Part shown: one piece after another, positions 23,037-31,478 of the stretch
Layout of the letters: each line of letters starts with the position of its first letter
Position numbering within the stretch: position 1 is the first letter of the stretch
DNA from: Nitrospirota bacterium
GTDB lineage: Bacteria; Nitrospirota; Thermodesulfovibrionia; Thermodesulfovibrionales; UBA1546
DNA length: 64,000 nucleotides
NCBI GenBank assembly: GCA_009773185.1
Contig: WPIF01000009.1
Location: 5,001 to 69,000, forward strand
Direction: 5' to 3'
Translations under genes and position numbers: made by a program
Notes under the pieces: generated by a model
What the model saw: the letters and a program-made list of their open reading frames with translations, nothing else
Database searches by the model: none
Told to the model about the DNA's origin: nothing

Positions 23037-24574
23037 TTCTCCTTCTCTGCATTTAGCCTTCCCCACAACTCACTCACAAATATCGCCCTTGCAAGCATAT
23101 CTTCCAATGCAGTTGAATCCATATCAGGGAATGTCTTTAAAAGTTCTGCCATGATGGAGTTGAAATCCTTGCCATTTTCTATGAGGTCAATGATGGGCTT
23201 CAAAATCCCGCTCATCTGTTTCTGGATTTCTTCCGGTGTGATGGAAGCCATTGCGTTATCGAGGGCCTGTTGATCAGGAAAAAGCTCCTCCATCTTTTCA
23301 GCAAATTCCGCTGCGCTTAACCCCTCCTCTGTCCTCCCCTTACCAAGGGGAGGATTAGGTGGGGGTACCACTTCAATATCCTCTTCCTCAAATCCGTAGT
23401 TTTTAGTGAAGTATTTTTTTGTGAACTTCACCTGGCCGGTTTCCGACAGGTTCTTGTCTCGCTCGGAAAGAGTCAGGTCAACGTCTTCTTCTTCCCATAG
23501 GCTAAAGACAGGGACCTCGCCGGTTCCGAAATTATATTCATATATCCATTTTATGAGCTGGTTAAAAGTGGATTCAACGAGCTTCTTATCGCCCCATACG
23601 ATTTCGTCCCTTACTTTCATATGCGTCTTAGATGCAGAGTAGCTGCCTTTGCTTCCGATCTCAGTTGTAAGAGTTTGTCCTACCAGTGCCTTCGATACCT
23701 CGCCGTCTCCGTATTTCAGAAGGCTTTCATAAAGAGCCGAAGACCCTCCGCCTCCTCCGCCCTTGTCTTTGCCTGTGAGCATTTCTATGCTGCCATCATC
23801 AGGAATAACTGCCACAGCGTCCTGCACCATATTTTTCAATGTCTCCGCAAAATCGTCATAGTCTTTCTGCTCAAGTCCCCGAGGAAGTTTTCCCATAAGG
23901 AAGGGCATCCCGTATTTTTCGGTGAAGATGACCCAAAACTTATAACCGCCCCTCTTGAACGTCACCGGCCAGAAGCACCGGGAGAGCAGAGGGAAGCCGT
24001 AAGGGTTTTCATATTCCCACTCATATGTAGGGAATAAAAACTTTCTCTCAGGCAGCTCTTCTCCGAGCGTCATGTTTGTTTTTGTGAGGAACCTCGGCTT
24101 ATTATCTTCGTCATATACAAACCATCTCTGAGGCTTGCCGACTATATCTCTTGGAAGCCACCAGTTGGTCCGTTTCCACATTACCTCCAATGGCTGATTC
24201 CCAAAAAGCGGGGCATTGAGTATCTCGCCGGTTATCCTCTCGATATCGAGGTCTTTGAATACATCTTCTATTATTTTTGCCTGCCTCGACTTTGCCTTTC
24301 CCCTGTCAATTGACCAGTTCAGGGACTTGACCCCTGCCTTCCGGTTGATTTCACATGCTCCAACATGGGCATCCGAGAGCAGCTCTTTGTAGACCTGAAT
24401 GTCTTTTCCCATTTTTTTAAGCACAGGGTCGGGGTTCGGAAGGTACATTCCGAGGTTGTAAAAATCAATAGACCGCCCCCTCGAGGCAATCTCCTGGCTT
24501 AAAGGGACTGTCGTATTTTTATCAAACTCCACAAATGTATGTTCATTGACCCATAAACCTCTTTTATTTGACAT
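23033..24574 (-). CDS. Portal protein (Mu gp29-like, DUF935)
   Basis: 513 residues. DUF935 features: GACEINRKAGVKSLNW, RITGEILNAPLFGNQPLEVMW, YGMPFLMGKLPRG and STFNQLIKWIYEYNFG. Forms the dodecameric DNA channel. Residues PPPNPPLGKGRTEEGL near 400 are read from a C-rich palindromic repeat. AAAGGAGGTTTTTTG precedes the ATG. Confidence 0.93.
   Translation of the reverse strand: MSNKRGLWVNEHTFVEFDKNTTVPLSQEIASRGRSIDFYNLGMYLPNPDPVLKKMGKDIQVYKELLSDAHVGACEINRKAGVKSLNWSIDRGKAKSRQAKIIEDVFKDLDIERITGEILNAPLFGNQPLEVMWKRTNWWLPRDIVGKPQRWFVYDEDNKPRFLTKTNMTLGEELPERKFLFPTYEWEYENPYGFPLLSRCFWPVTFKRGGYKFWVIFTEKYGMPFLMGKLPRGLEQKDYDDFAETLKNMVQDAVAVIPDDGSIEMLTGKDKGGGGGGSSALYESLLKYGDGEVSKALVGQTLTTEIGSKGSYSASKTHMKVRDEIVWGDKKLVESTFNQLIKWIYEYNFGTGEVPVFSLWEEEDVDLTLSERDKNLSETGQVKFTKKYFTKNYGFEEEDIEVVPPPNPPLGKGRTEEGLSAAEFAEKMEELFPDQQALDNAMASITPEEIQKQMSGILKPIIDLIENGKDFNSIMAELLKTFPDMDSTALEDMLARAIFVSELWGRLNAEKEK
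23319..23370. repeat. C-rich palindromic repeat inside the portal gene
   Basis: CTCCCCTTACCAAGGGGAGG hairpin with flanking CCCCTCCT and AGGTGGGGG. Read in frame as the proline/glycine segment of the portal protein. Confidence 0.8.
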
Positions 24575-24596
24575 CAAAAAACCTCCTTTTTCTGAA

Positions 24597-24627
24597 CATA
24601 GGCCATATAAGTCACATGCGACCTATG
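24597..24627. repeat. CATAGGTCATA-family repeat
   Basis: CATAGGCCATATAAGTCACA then TGCGACCTATG, with complementary ends. Lies upstream of the portal gene in the 184-bp gap between the terminase and portal genes; the rest of that gap shows nothing else except the repeat at 24700. Confidence 0.8.
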
Positions 24628-24699
24628 CATTTTGCTGCACTACCTTCAAAATTTTAGCCCTGACCCTTTTAAACTCTTTAAATTTCAGCCCAACTTCAA

Positions 24700-24729
24700 C
24701 ATAGGTCATATACGCCGCATAAGACCTAT
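24700..24729. repeat. CATAGGTCATA-family repeat
   Basis: CATAGGTCATATACG and CCGCATAAGACCTAT, just downstream of the terminase gene. Confidence 0.8.
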
Positions 24730-24758
24730 AATCGCTTAGAAGCGATTTAAAAGCCTCG

Positions 24759-26402
24759 CTAATAACCCTTAGTAATCTCACTTGCCTCCCTCTTCCTGCC
24801 ATGTGCCACCTTTATCGGGCCTGATGCTGCCTTTGACCTCGCCTGTATGGCCAATGCCTTGGCCCAGAAATGGTCTGCGTGGCCGGTTGCATCCGTGCGC
24901 TCGGCATCAAATCTCTGGTGCCCGGTCTCTGTCGAAGTCTTTTTAACGCTGTGCAGGCTCTGCCTTATGGTCATGTCAGCAGGGATGCGGTCTTTCTGGT
25001 CCTCGAAGCTTTTCTTAATGCCGTGGGCGAGAGATTCCTTGTTCGCGTTCGAGAAGTCTATACCTTCGACTCTACTCCCAAAGACCTCTATTGCCTTTTC
25101 CGCCATCTCCTCGCCAATGCCTGTCTTGTCAATACAGGCCCTTCTGAACCTCTGGAGTTTCATTAACGAGAAGAAGACGATCCTCTGAACACCGAAGGGT
25201 TGTTTTTTAAGCTCGATAACAGCGCGTGTCCAGTAGATGGAATACACTTCCTCATCAAGCCAGATGATAGATAAGTCTCTCCTCCGCGCAACGTCAAAGC
25301 CGAGATACAGATCTCCGATAAAAGGCACTTCCTCGCGGAGCCATGTCGAATCATAGGCAGGCGGTGTTTCGAGATGCTTATATTTTTTATGATGATCTAC
25401 CGCCTCATTGATAAGCCTTTCCACCCATGACGGGTCTTTGATGATCCTCTGCTCCTCGACTGTTTCGATAAGGTCATAGGGCAGCCATGCCGTTGTCTCA
25501 TCGAGAAACTCGACTAATGCCTCCTGATGCCATGCCTCGTCATCATTGATCATCAGGCGCAATTCCTCCGCATCCGAAGGGTTGCCCTCTTCATCAAGCA
25601 ACTCCAGCCCCATGTCTATAGCCTGATGGATCGTCACACTATGCTTCGACCAGCCGCCTTTTTCTCCGACATACTTGTAATCGGGCCCGTCGAACTCCTG
25701 AAGAACCTTGGCTGTCCACTGCTCGTAGAATTTGTTCTTCTTTCCCTGAGGCGTCGATATAATGCGGATTTTTTTCCCGCGCGTTACAGTAAAAGATAGC
25801 GCCTTCCATATCTCACGCGAGTCCTTATGGAATGCGAACTCATCGAGAAGGATGTGCGCGCTATGGCCTCTGGCCGTATTAGGATTCGCGGGCAGCCCGA
25901 TAATGCGAGAGCCGTTCGGGAATATTATCTCAAGCTGTTTATATTCTGTTTTGTCTTCGGCCTTAAATGTGTCGGTGAGCTCCTGGATAGCAAGATTAAT
26001 GGCCCGCGCATGGATTGCGGCCGTGCGCATCAGCTCTTTTGATTGCCTCTCTCCCGCTGAGAGGAATACCCATGTTGTTCCTGGATGCTCAAAACAATCC
26101 TTTACCGCCTCGAGAGACGTTGCAAAGGACTTACCAGCCTGGCGTGACCACTTGCCGATCTTAAAACGGGATTTATCTTCTACCCATCGCTTTTGATACT
26201 CCGTGAGCTTGACTATGGGGTCAATTGTGGATTGAGACGTTATTACCGCGGCTGGTTGTTTTTTGCCTGTCTTGATTATTCCCTTTGCCTTTCCCAGAGT
26301 CGGTGTTGCAAGCGCAGGCAGTGGCCCAACAATGAGCAGCAGCCCCAATGCCAGGAGCAAAGAAAAAAGAAAAGTTTTTGTGCGGTTAAGCTTTAAGGCC
26401 AT
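24759..26402 (-). CDS. Terminase large subunit (Mu gp28-like) with a signal-peptide-like N-terminus
   Basis: 547 residues from MALKLNRTKTFLF. ATPase motifs: Walker A-like SRQAGKS near 86-92 and Walker B ILLDEFAF at 184-191. The nuclease domain begins at DLYLGFDVARRRDLSIIWLD. It packages phage DNA into heads. Unusually, residues 1-32 form a textbook signal peptide (basic start, hydrophobic core FLFSLLLALGLLLIVG, then PLPALA). No ATG exists between this segment and the conserved domain. The frame is open to 26519 but overlaps the terminase small subunit gene. Confidence 0.9.
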   Translation of the reverse strand: MALKLNRTKTFLFSLLLALGLLLIVGPLPALATPTLGKAKGIIKTGKKQPAAVITSQSTIDPIVKLTEYQKRWVEDKSRFKIGKWSRQAGKSFATSLEAVKDCFEHPGTTWVFLSAGERQSKELMRTAAIHARAINLAIQELTDTFKAEDKTEYKQLEIIFPNGSRIIGLPANPNTARGHSAHILLDEFAFHKDSREIWKALSFTVTRGKKIRIISTPQGKKNKFYEQWTAKVLQEFDGPDYKYVGEKGGWSKHSVTIHQAIDMGLELLDEEGNPSDAEELRLMINDDEAWHQEALVEFLDETTAWLPYDLIETVEEQRIIKDPSWVERLINEAVDHHKKYKHLETPPAYDSTWLREEVPFIGDLYLGFDVARRRDLSIIWLDEEVYSIYWTRAVIELKKQPFGVQRIVFFSLMKLQRFRRACIDKTGIGEEMAEKAIEVFGSRVEGIDFSNANKESLAHGIKKSFEDQKDRIPADMTIRQSLHSVKKTSTETGHQRFDAERTDATGHADHFWAKALAIQARSKAASGPIKVAHGRKREASEITKGY

Positions 26403-26802
26403 ATATCGCCTGAATGGTCTCTGACACTTTTTTGAGATTCTCAGGCGAGAAATTATCCTTTCCGCCTTTCTCATCTGCGGTCCCTTCGAATGACGGCCGG
26501 ATACCGCCGTAACTTTCATATGCCTGTATGCTCCGGAGAAGAGCGAGAATATTTTTAGGGGTCGGATTTGCCGTGGCGTTTTTGAGGGTGAGATCTACAA
26601 GGTCTTTTAGTTGTGTTTTGATTTCCTTGGTCTGCTCAAGGTACTCTTTCCTTTTTGCCTCCCACTGTCCGTCAACTTTCCAGTTAAACAATGTCTTGCG
26701 GGAAACTTTTTTATCGAGCATGCCGAGGATAGCGTCAATGGAAAAGCCCTCCCTCACAAAAAGGCGTTTTGCTTCGTCGTTGTAGAGAGCGAGTTTACCC
26801 AT
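26386..26802 (-). CDS. Terminase small subunit-like protein (Mu gp27 position)
   Basis: 138 residues. An N-terminal HTH (AKRLFVREGFSIDAILGMLDKKVSRKTLFNWK) for DNA recognition is followed by a helical C-terminus. This is the pattern of DUF1804/DUF3486-type terminase partners. It overlaps the large subunit start and the upstream gp26-like gene. Confidence 0.8.
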   Translation of the reverse strand: MGKLALYNDEAKRLFVREGFSIDAILGMLDKKVSRKTLFNWKVDGQWEAKRKEYLEQTKEIKTQLKDLVDLTLKNATANPTPKNILALLRSIQAYESYGGIRPSFEGTADEKGGKDNFSPENLKKVSETIQAIYGLKA

Positions 26803-27049
26803 TTAATTCTCGCTCCATCCTGGCAATCTCGGCCTTCAGCGCGAGCTTCTCTTCGTTGAGAGAAACAAAATCTTCGAGCGTGATCTGCGCCCTGCAGAGG
26901 TCAAGGTCGTTTGAATCTTCTGTCGCCGGATCAATGATGTCTCTGAGGATGATAATATAATTTTCAGCCCGGAGATTGAGCGTAGCGAGCCGTTTCTTTT
27001 TTTCGTCAAGTCGGGCCTTGTGCAGAATTACATCTTTGCCTATGCTCAT
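26795..27049 (-). CDS. Mu gp26-like small protein
   Basis: 84 residues, fully helical with heptad character (KARLDEKKKRLATLNLRAENY, EEKLALKAEIARMEREL). In Mu the equivalent position is gp26. It overlaps both neighbours. Function not known. Confidence 0.6.
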   Translation of the reverse strand: MSIGKDVILHKARLDEKKKRLATLNLRAENYIIILRDIIDPATEDSNDLDLCRAQITLEDFVSLNEEKLALKAEIARMERELNG

Positions 27050-27381
27050 TCCACTACCTCCACTCTAACTTTTCTGCCGGGAAGTAGAAGCGGGCATTGT
27101 GCGGGGGTTTCGAGTTTTGAGCCAATGCGGTCGAGAACTCCTGTGAGTGTGGTCTTATAATCCTGTTCATCTCTTAAAATTTGGATCAACGTCTCGGAGA
27201 GCTTTGTATGTTTTTCGAACGCTTCCTTGGATGTGCTGTTCGCAAGGGCAACAGCTTCCTTTGCAGTATTAATTGAGTCCTTGTTCTGCTCGCTTAGTTT
27301 TTTGAACGTAACTAAAAAAACTATGAACATTGCGACCGCTGCCCCGCCCTGAATTGCAAGTTTAATTATTTCTAAGTCCAT
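27046..27381 (-). CDS. Membrane-anchored coiled-coil protein (Mu gp25 position)
   Basis: 111 residues: an N-terminal hydrophobic span (AIQGGAAVAMFIVFLVTFKKL), then a long charged helix. First gene of the inverted packaging block. The Mu-family equivalent is gp25 (DUF2730-like). Exact role unknown. Confidence 0.55.
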   Translation of the reverse strand: MDLEIIKLAIQGGAAVAMFIVFLVTFKKLSEQNKDSINTAKEAVALANSTSKEAFEKHTKLSETLIQILRDEQDYKTTLTGVLDRIGSKLETPAQCPLLLPGRKVRVEVVE

Positions 27382-27576
27382 ACACCCTCCGGGTTTTTAT
27401 CCCGTCCCGATATTCGGGACGGGATATTATTTTCTTCCCTCAACAATACGTTTTTTAAATTACTGCCTCTATGGAATCGCTCCATAGAGAAGGTTTGTCA
27501 GGTCTTGTAATCTCAGAACGTGAAGCATAAGTCGCATGAGACCTATAAGACTTATTTTTTTTAAAGGAGGTTTTTG
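27382..27576. promoter_or_regulatory. Divergent late control region with hairpins
   Basis: It separates the minus-strand packaging block from the plus-strand capsid-tail block, so it should hold both late promoters. It contains a 12-bp-arm inverted repeat at 27399-27425 (ATCCCGTCCCGA / TCGGGACGGGAT), a 7-bp-arm hairpin at 27469-27487 (CTATGGA / TCCATAG) and a CATAGGTCATA-type repeat at 27526-27556. A strong AAAGGAGG precedes the protease gene. Confidence 0.6.
27526..27556. repeat. CATAGGTCATA-family repeat (variant)
   Basis: CATAAGTCGCATGAGACCTA followed by TAAGACTTATT, between the two late blocks. Confidence 0.65.
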
Positions 27577-28569
27577 ATGGCAGCTAAAAAATTAGTCTCC
27601 GCGCTCCGCATCGGCACCTTCAAAGATTCAAACGGCGAGGAGCATACATTCGATGTTAAAAGGCTCGATGCAATCGCATCTGCCTATAATCCTCAGTTCA
27701 ACGAGGCCCCTGAAGTTATCGGCCATCCGAAAACAGATGATCCCGCGTGGGGATGGATCAAGTCTTTTAAAAGAGAAGGCGATATCCTCTTCTACGAATA
27801 CCGAGACCGCGTCCCTGCATTTCAGCAGATGATAGACCTCAAGATGTTTAAGCACCGCTCTATCAAGCTTGGAGCTGACGGCATCACGGTCAAGCATGTG
27901 GGCTGGCTCGGCGCAAAAGCCCCAGCAGTGAAGGGGCTGCCGGTGACATTCAAGGCTGAGGATGAAGGGGTAACTATCGAATTCTCAGAAGATGAGGGAG
28001 ACATTGGAGTAATGGAAAAAATGAAAAAGATGTTGATGGAGATGATGGATATGATCTCCGGAAAAAAGAAACAGGCTGATGGCCCGCCTGAAAAAGGCAA
28101 AATGCAAATGGAGGAAAAGGAGGAAGGTATGGGAGAAATTGACGAGCTTAAGAAAAAGCTCACAGAACATGAAGGTAAGATCGCCGAGTTCTCGGAGAGG
28201 GACAGCGCTAAAGACGCAGAGATTGCGTGCCTGAGAAAAGATCTCGCCGATAAGACCGCCGCGGAGCGGAAGCAGAGTTTTGCCGCATTCTGCGAAAGCA
28301 AGGAGATGGAGGGTAAGATACCGCCTGCAGTAAAGCCGGTAGTCATCGAGTTCATGGAAATTCTGTCAGGGACACAGGAGTTCGAGTTCTCTGAGGGAGA
28401 CGGCAAGCTGAAGGCACAGCCGGTCGAGAGATTTAAGACGCTTTTAAGTGGTCTTAAAAAGACGATCGAGTTTTCAGAGGTAGCGACAAAGGGCAGCGCA
28501 GGAATAAAGACAGAAGATTCGGTGGTTGACGGAATAGCATCCGCATCACCTAAAGAAGGAGGGAAATAA
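27577..28569 (+). CDS. Prohead protease/scaffold (Mu gpI/gp32-like)
   Basis: 330 residues from MAAKKLVSALRIG. The N-terminal domain (FDVKRLDAIASAYNPQFNEAPEVIGHPKTDDPAWGW) is the Mu I-type protease, with KHRSIKLGADG. A Met/Glu/Lys-rich coiled coil (145-225) acts as scaffold. As in Mu, one gene supplies protease and, from an internal start, scaffold. An AAAGGAGG stands before the ATG. Confidence 0.85.
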   Translation: MAAKKLVSALRIGTFKDSNGEEHTFDVKRLDAIASAYNPQFNEAPEVIGHPKTDDPAWGWIKSFKREGDILFYEYRDRVPAFQQMIDLKMFKHRSIKLGADGITVKHVGWLGAKAPAVKGLPVTFKAEDEGVTIEFSEDEGDIGVMEKMKKMLMEMMDMISGKKKQADGPPEKGKMQMEEKEEGMGEIDELKKKLTEHEGKIAEFSERDSAKDAEIACLRKDLADKTAAERKQSFAAFCESKEMEGKIPPAVKPVVIEFMEILSGTQEFEFSEGDGKLKAQPVERFKTLLSGLKKTIEFSEVATKGSAGIKTEDSVVDGIASASPKEGGK

Positions 28570-29223
28570 ATGCCTAAGAATTATGGAATGACAGAAGAAG
28601 CGTATACTCCCGACAGCCTTGTCGCGGGAGATAAGGTCATAACCAAAAACGGAACTCTGCTCACAGGCGAGAACCGCGCAAGGGGCGCATTGCTTGGAAA
28701 AATCACGCTCGGTGCAGTCTCTGAGACTCATGCAGGCAATACAGGCAATGGCGTGCTCACTCCTGACGCGGCCACCCCAATTCTCGCAAACGCGCAGGCC
28801 GGAGTATATAAAGCTGCCTGCATCGCAGCCGCTGTAAACGGCGGGACATTCAGGGTATCAGACCCTAAGGGTAATGTTCTCGGCGATGTTGCGGTGGGAG
28901 TGGCCTTTGCAAACCAGATAAAGTTCGTAATTGCTGACGGCGCGGCTGACTTTATTGTTGGCGACACGTTTCTGATCACCGTTGCGCCAGGGTCGCTGAA
29001 ATACAAGCTCTCTGCAGCCGCGGCAGTTGACGGCTCCCAGGTCCCGGACTCAATTCTCGTTGAGGCCACAGATGCGACCGCAGCGGACATAGACGTAGGT
29101 CTTTATGTCGGCGGCGAGTTCAATGAGAACGCAATCACCTTCGGCGCAGGGCACACAGCAGACAGCGTGAGGGACGCCCTCAGAGATAAGGGCATAATTC
29201 TAAAGAAGGGAGTCCCGGCGTAA
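28570..29223 (+). CDS. Head decoration protein
   Basis: 217 residues, starting in AGGAGGGAAATAA-ATG context. N-terminal GDKVITKNGTLLTGENRARGALLGKITLG and C-terminal YVGGEFNENAITFGAG match the HDPD-type phage decoration family. The middle (about 60-140) is an inserted beta domain (GGTFRVSDPKGNVLGDVAVG, then FIVGDTFLITVAPG) resembling one in the tail sheath. Confidence 0.78.
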   Translation: MPKNYGMTEEAYTPDSLVAGDKVITKNGTLLTGENRARGALLGKITLGAVSETHAGNTGNGVLTPDAATPILANAQAGVYKAACIAAAVNGGTFRVSDPKGNVLGDVAVGVAFANQIKFVIADGAADFIVGDTFLITVAPGSLKYKLSAAAAVDGSQVPDSILVEATDATAADIDVGLYVGGEFNENAITFGAGHTADSVRDALRDKGIILKKGVPA

Positions 29224-29251
29224 GCCAGGATTAAAAGGAGGTATAAAAATC

Positions 29252-30433
29252 ATGAAAAAAGGCAACTCAGTATTCGGCGCCCTATGCGTATGGATGCTTC
29301 TCCTTGTGGGCAGTATCTTTAGCATCGGGTTTTTAGGCGTCACGGCAACTCTGGCATCGGCAACTGCTCCCAAAGCACTGAAAGAGCTTGCGTGGATAAT
29401 ACCGTTCGCCGTATTCGGGAATATCTCAATGTTCGAAACCCGTACCATGCTCGCTGCTATGGAAAAGATGTTTTTTCCAAAGACGTTCCTTCTCGATCTA
29501 TTTTTCAAGGTCAAAAATACATTTACGACTGAGAACGTGGATATAGACATCATAAAAGGGAAACGAAGGCTCGCTCCCTTTGTAAGTCCGATGGTGCAGG
29601 GCAAGGTAATTGATAGGACAGGGTTTGTGACAAGGTCAATAAAGCCGCCTTATATCAAAGAGAAGATGCCGTTCTCCGGCGCAGACATATTAAAACGACA
29701 GGCAGGCGAGACAATCTATCAGGGTAATAGCGATCCTGCAACTCGCGCGCAGCAGCAGTTAGGCAAGGATCTGCTTGAACTGGACGGCATGATCACGAGG
29801 CGTGAGGAATGGATGGCGGCCAAAGCACTTTTTGATGGGAAGGTGCAGTGCAAAGGCGACGGTATAGATGTGCAGGTTGATTTTTTGAGAGACGCAAGCC
29901 TCACAATCACCCTGGGCGCGCTTTTCTGGGGGGCTGCGGACGGAGTGCCCATTACAAATCTGAGGACATGGAAGCAGCTTGTAGGTAAGCTCTCAGGTGT
30001 TGTTCCCGATTCGCTTATACTGGCCGGCGATGTTGTAATGCCGTTCCTCGCAAACGCCGAGGTACAGAAATTTATGGATAAGACGAAGATCACCCTGGGG
30101 CAGATAGATCCAAAGGCCCTTCCGTCCGGCGCAACTTATTACGGTAACGTTGACGGACTGGACATTTACTCTTATGACGAATGGTATCTCGATGATGCCG
30201 GTGTGCTTCAGCCGATGGTGCCTGCAAAGAAGATACTCATTGGTTCCACAAAAGCAAGATGTGAGTGTTTATACGGCGCAATACAGGACTTGAAGGCCAC
30301 GGCTGCTGTTGCCCGCTTCCCGAAATCATGGGAAGAGGAAGACCCTTCAGTCAGGTGGATAATGCTCCAGTCCGCCCCAATACCTGCAACGCTGGATACC
30401 GATGCGTTTTTAACCGCAACGGTTCTGCAGTAG
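29252..30433 (+). CDS. Major capsid protein (E-type) with hydrophobic N-terminal extension
   Basis: 393 residues. From residue 60 the E-type capsid pattern is clear: MLAAMEKMFFPKTFLLDLFF, TTENVDIDIIKGKRRLAPFV and KQAGETIYQGN-like LKRQAGETIY. Residues 1-59 are not typical: a basic start (MKKGN), a long hydrophobic segment ending ATLASA, then a second hydrophobic patch (AWIIPFAVFG). AAAAGGAGG lies before the first ATG. The ATG at residue 60 has only a weak CGGGAA upstream. Initiation at 29252 is therefore likely. Confidence 0.88.
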   Translation: MKKGNSVFGALCVWMLLLVGSIFSIGFLGVTATLASATAPKALKELAWIIPFAVFGNISMFETRTMLAAMEKMFFPKTFLLDLFFKVKNTFTTENVDIDIIKGKRRLAPFVSPMVQGKVIDRTGFVTRSIKPPYIKEKMPFSGADILKRQAGETIYQGNSDPATRAQQQLGKDLLELDGMITRREEWMAAKALFDGKVQCKGDGIDVQVDFLRDASLTITLGALFWGAADGVPITNLRTWKQLVGKLSGVVPDSLILAGDVVMPFLANAEVQKFMDKTKITLGQIDPKALPSGATYYGNVDGLDIYSYDEWYLDDAGVLQPMVPAKKILIGSTKARCECLYGAIQDLKATAAVARFPKSWEEEDPSVRWIMLQSAPIPATLDTDAFLTATVLQ

Positions 30434-30444
30434 AAGGAGGATGA

Positions 30445-30765
30445 ATGAGACTTAAGGCTATTCATAGGATCGAAGGTAAGGAAGTTGTAGAGCCGGGCGC
30501 GGAGTTCGACTCAACGGATGAGGCCGGGAAGAGATTGATATCTCTCGGTGCGGCCATGGAGATTAAGACCCCTAAGGACGAATCCAAAACCTCGGGCGCC
30601 GGAGCATCCACTCAAAAACTTTCGGCTGAGGAAGCCATTGCCAAAATCAATGAGTGTAAGACCATTGAAGAGGTGAAGGTATTCTTCAAGGGTGAAGAGC
30701 GGGTGACCGTGGTTGAGGCAGCCAGGGCAAAGATTAAGATGCTCAAGGATGCGGAGAAAAAATAA
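30445..30765 (+). CDS. Small head protein (Mu gp35 position)
   Basis: 106 residues. MRLKAIHRIEGKEVVEPGAEFD followed by EAGKRLISLGAA is a pattern of small proteins that lie after the capsid gene in Mu-like phages. The C-terminal half is a SAP-like helical motif (SAEEAIAKINECKTIEEVKVF). Role unknown. Confidence 0.6.
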   Translation: MRLKAIHRIEGKEVVEPGAEFDSTDEAGKRLISLGAAMEIKTPKDESKTSGAGASTQKLSAEEAIAKINECKTIEEVKVFFKGEERVTVVEAARAKIKMLKDAEKK

Positions 30766-31202
30766 TGCCCTACTGTGCGCTTGCAGATATTATTGACCAG
30801 GTGCCGGAGCAGAAGGTCATCGAGCTTACGGACGATGAGAATACCGGTCAGGTCAATACATCGCGCGTGGATAAGGCCATCGCAACAGCAGGCAGTATCA
30901 TTGACGGATATCTGAGGGGAAGGTATACCCTTCCCCTCTCAACCGTGCCTGAGCTTATTAAAACAATCTCCATTGACATCTCGGTCTTCAAGCTCTACGA
31001 GCGCAGGCGCGAGATGGATATGCCTGAGTCCCTGACTAATCGTTATAAGAACGCTGTGAAGCTTTTAGAGCAGATACAGAAGGGGCTTATCTCCCTCGGC
31101 ATAGAGGCCGAGGCGTCTGCAGCAGGATCAGCCGGGAGTTATAAGACAAACAAGACGGCGGACGACAGGGAATTTACGAAAGAGAAGTTGAAGACGTTTT
31201 AG
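30765..31202 (+). CDS. Head-tail joining protein (Mu gp36-like, DUF1320)
   Basis: 145 residues with the DUF1320 pattern: MPYCALADIIDQVPEQKVIELTDD, VDKAIATAGSIIDGYLRGRYTLPL and SIDISVFKLYERR. The start overlaps the previous stop by one base. Confidence 0.85.
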   Translation: MPYCALADIIDQVPEQKVIELTDDENTGQVNTSRVDKAIATAGSIIDGYLRGRYTLPLSTVPELIKTISIDISVFKLYERRREMDMPESLTNRYKNAVKLLEQIQKGLISLGIEAEASAAGSAGSYKTNKTADDREFTKEKLKTF

Positions 31203-31211
31203 GAGGGTTTT

Positions 31212-31478
31212 ATGACAGGACTAAAAAAATACATTATACGGTTTGGTGGGCTGAGCGTTGTATCTATGATTCTATTGACGGTGCTCGCGGGGCTCCTGAG
31301 CGATAAGGTCAGAATGGTGCTGTTAGGATTCGGCATCGCAGAGTTAATCTGGGCGCTCTGGTTTAAACCTATATTCGGAAAAGTGGAGGCTTTAGAGGAT
31401 GCAAAACTTATTGCGGTGCTCCTTTTCAGGGGCATTCTTATTGCTGCTATCATTCTCGGTCTTACAATCGGAATGTAG
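31212..31478 (+). CDS. Putative holin (three-TM membrane protein)
   Basis: 88 residues with three hydrophobic spans (GLSVVSMILLTVLAGLL, MVLLGFGIAELIWALWF, LLFRGILIAAIILGLTIGM). It overlaps the transglycosylase gene by 80 bases and lies directly before it, the usual holin position. The assignment rests on topology and context. Confidence 0.58.
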   Translation: MTGLKKYIIRFGGLSVVSMILLTVLAGLLSDKVRMVLLGFGIAELIWALWFKPIFGKVEALEDAKLIAVLLFRGILIAAIILGLTIGM

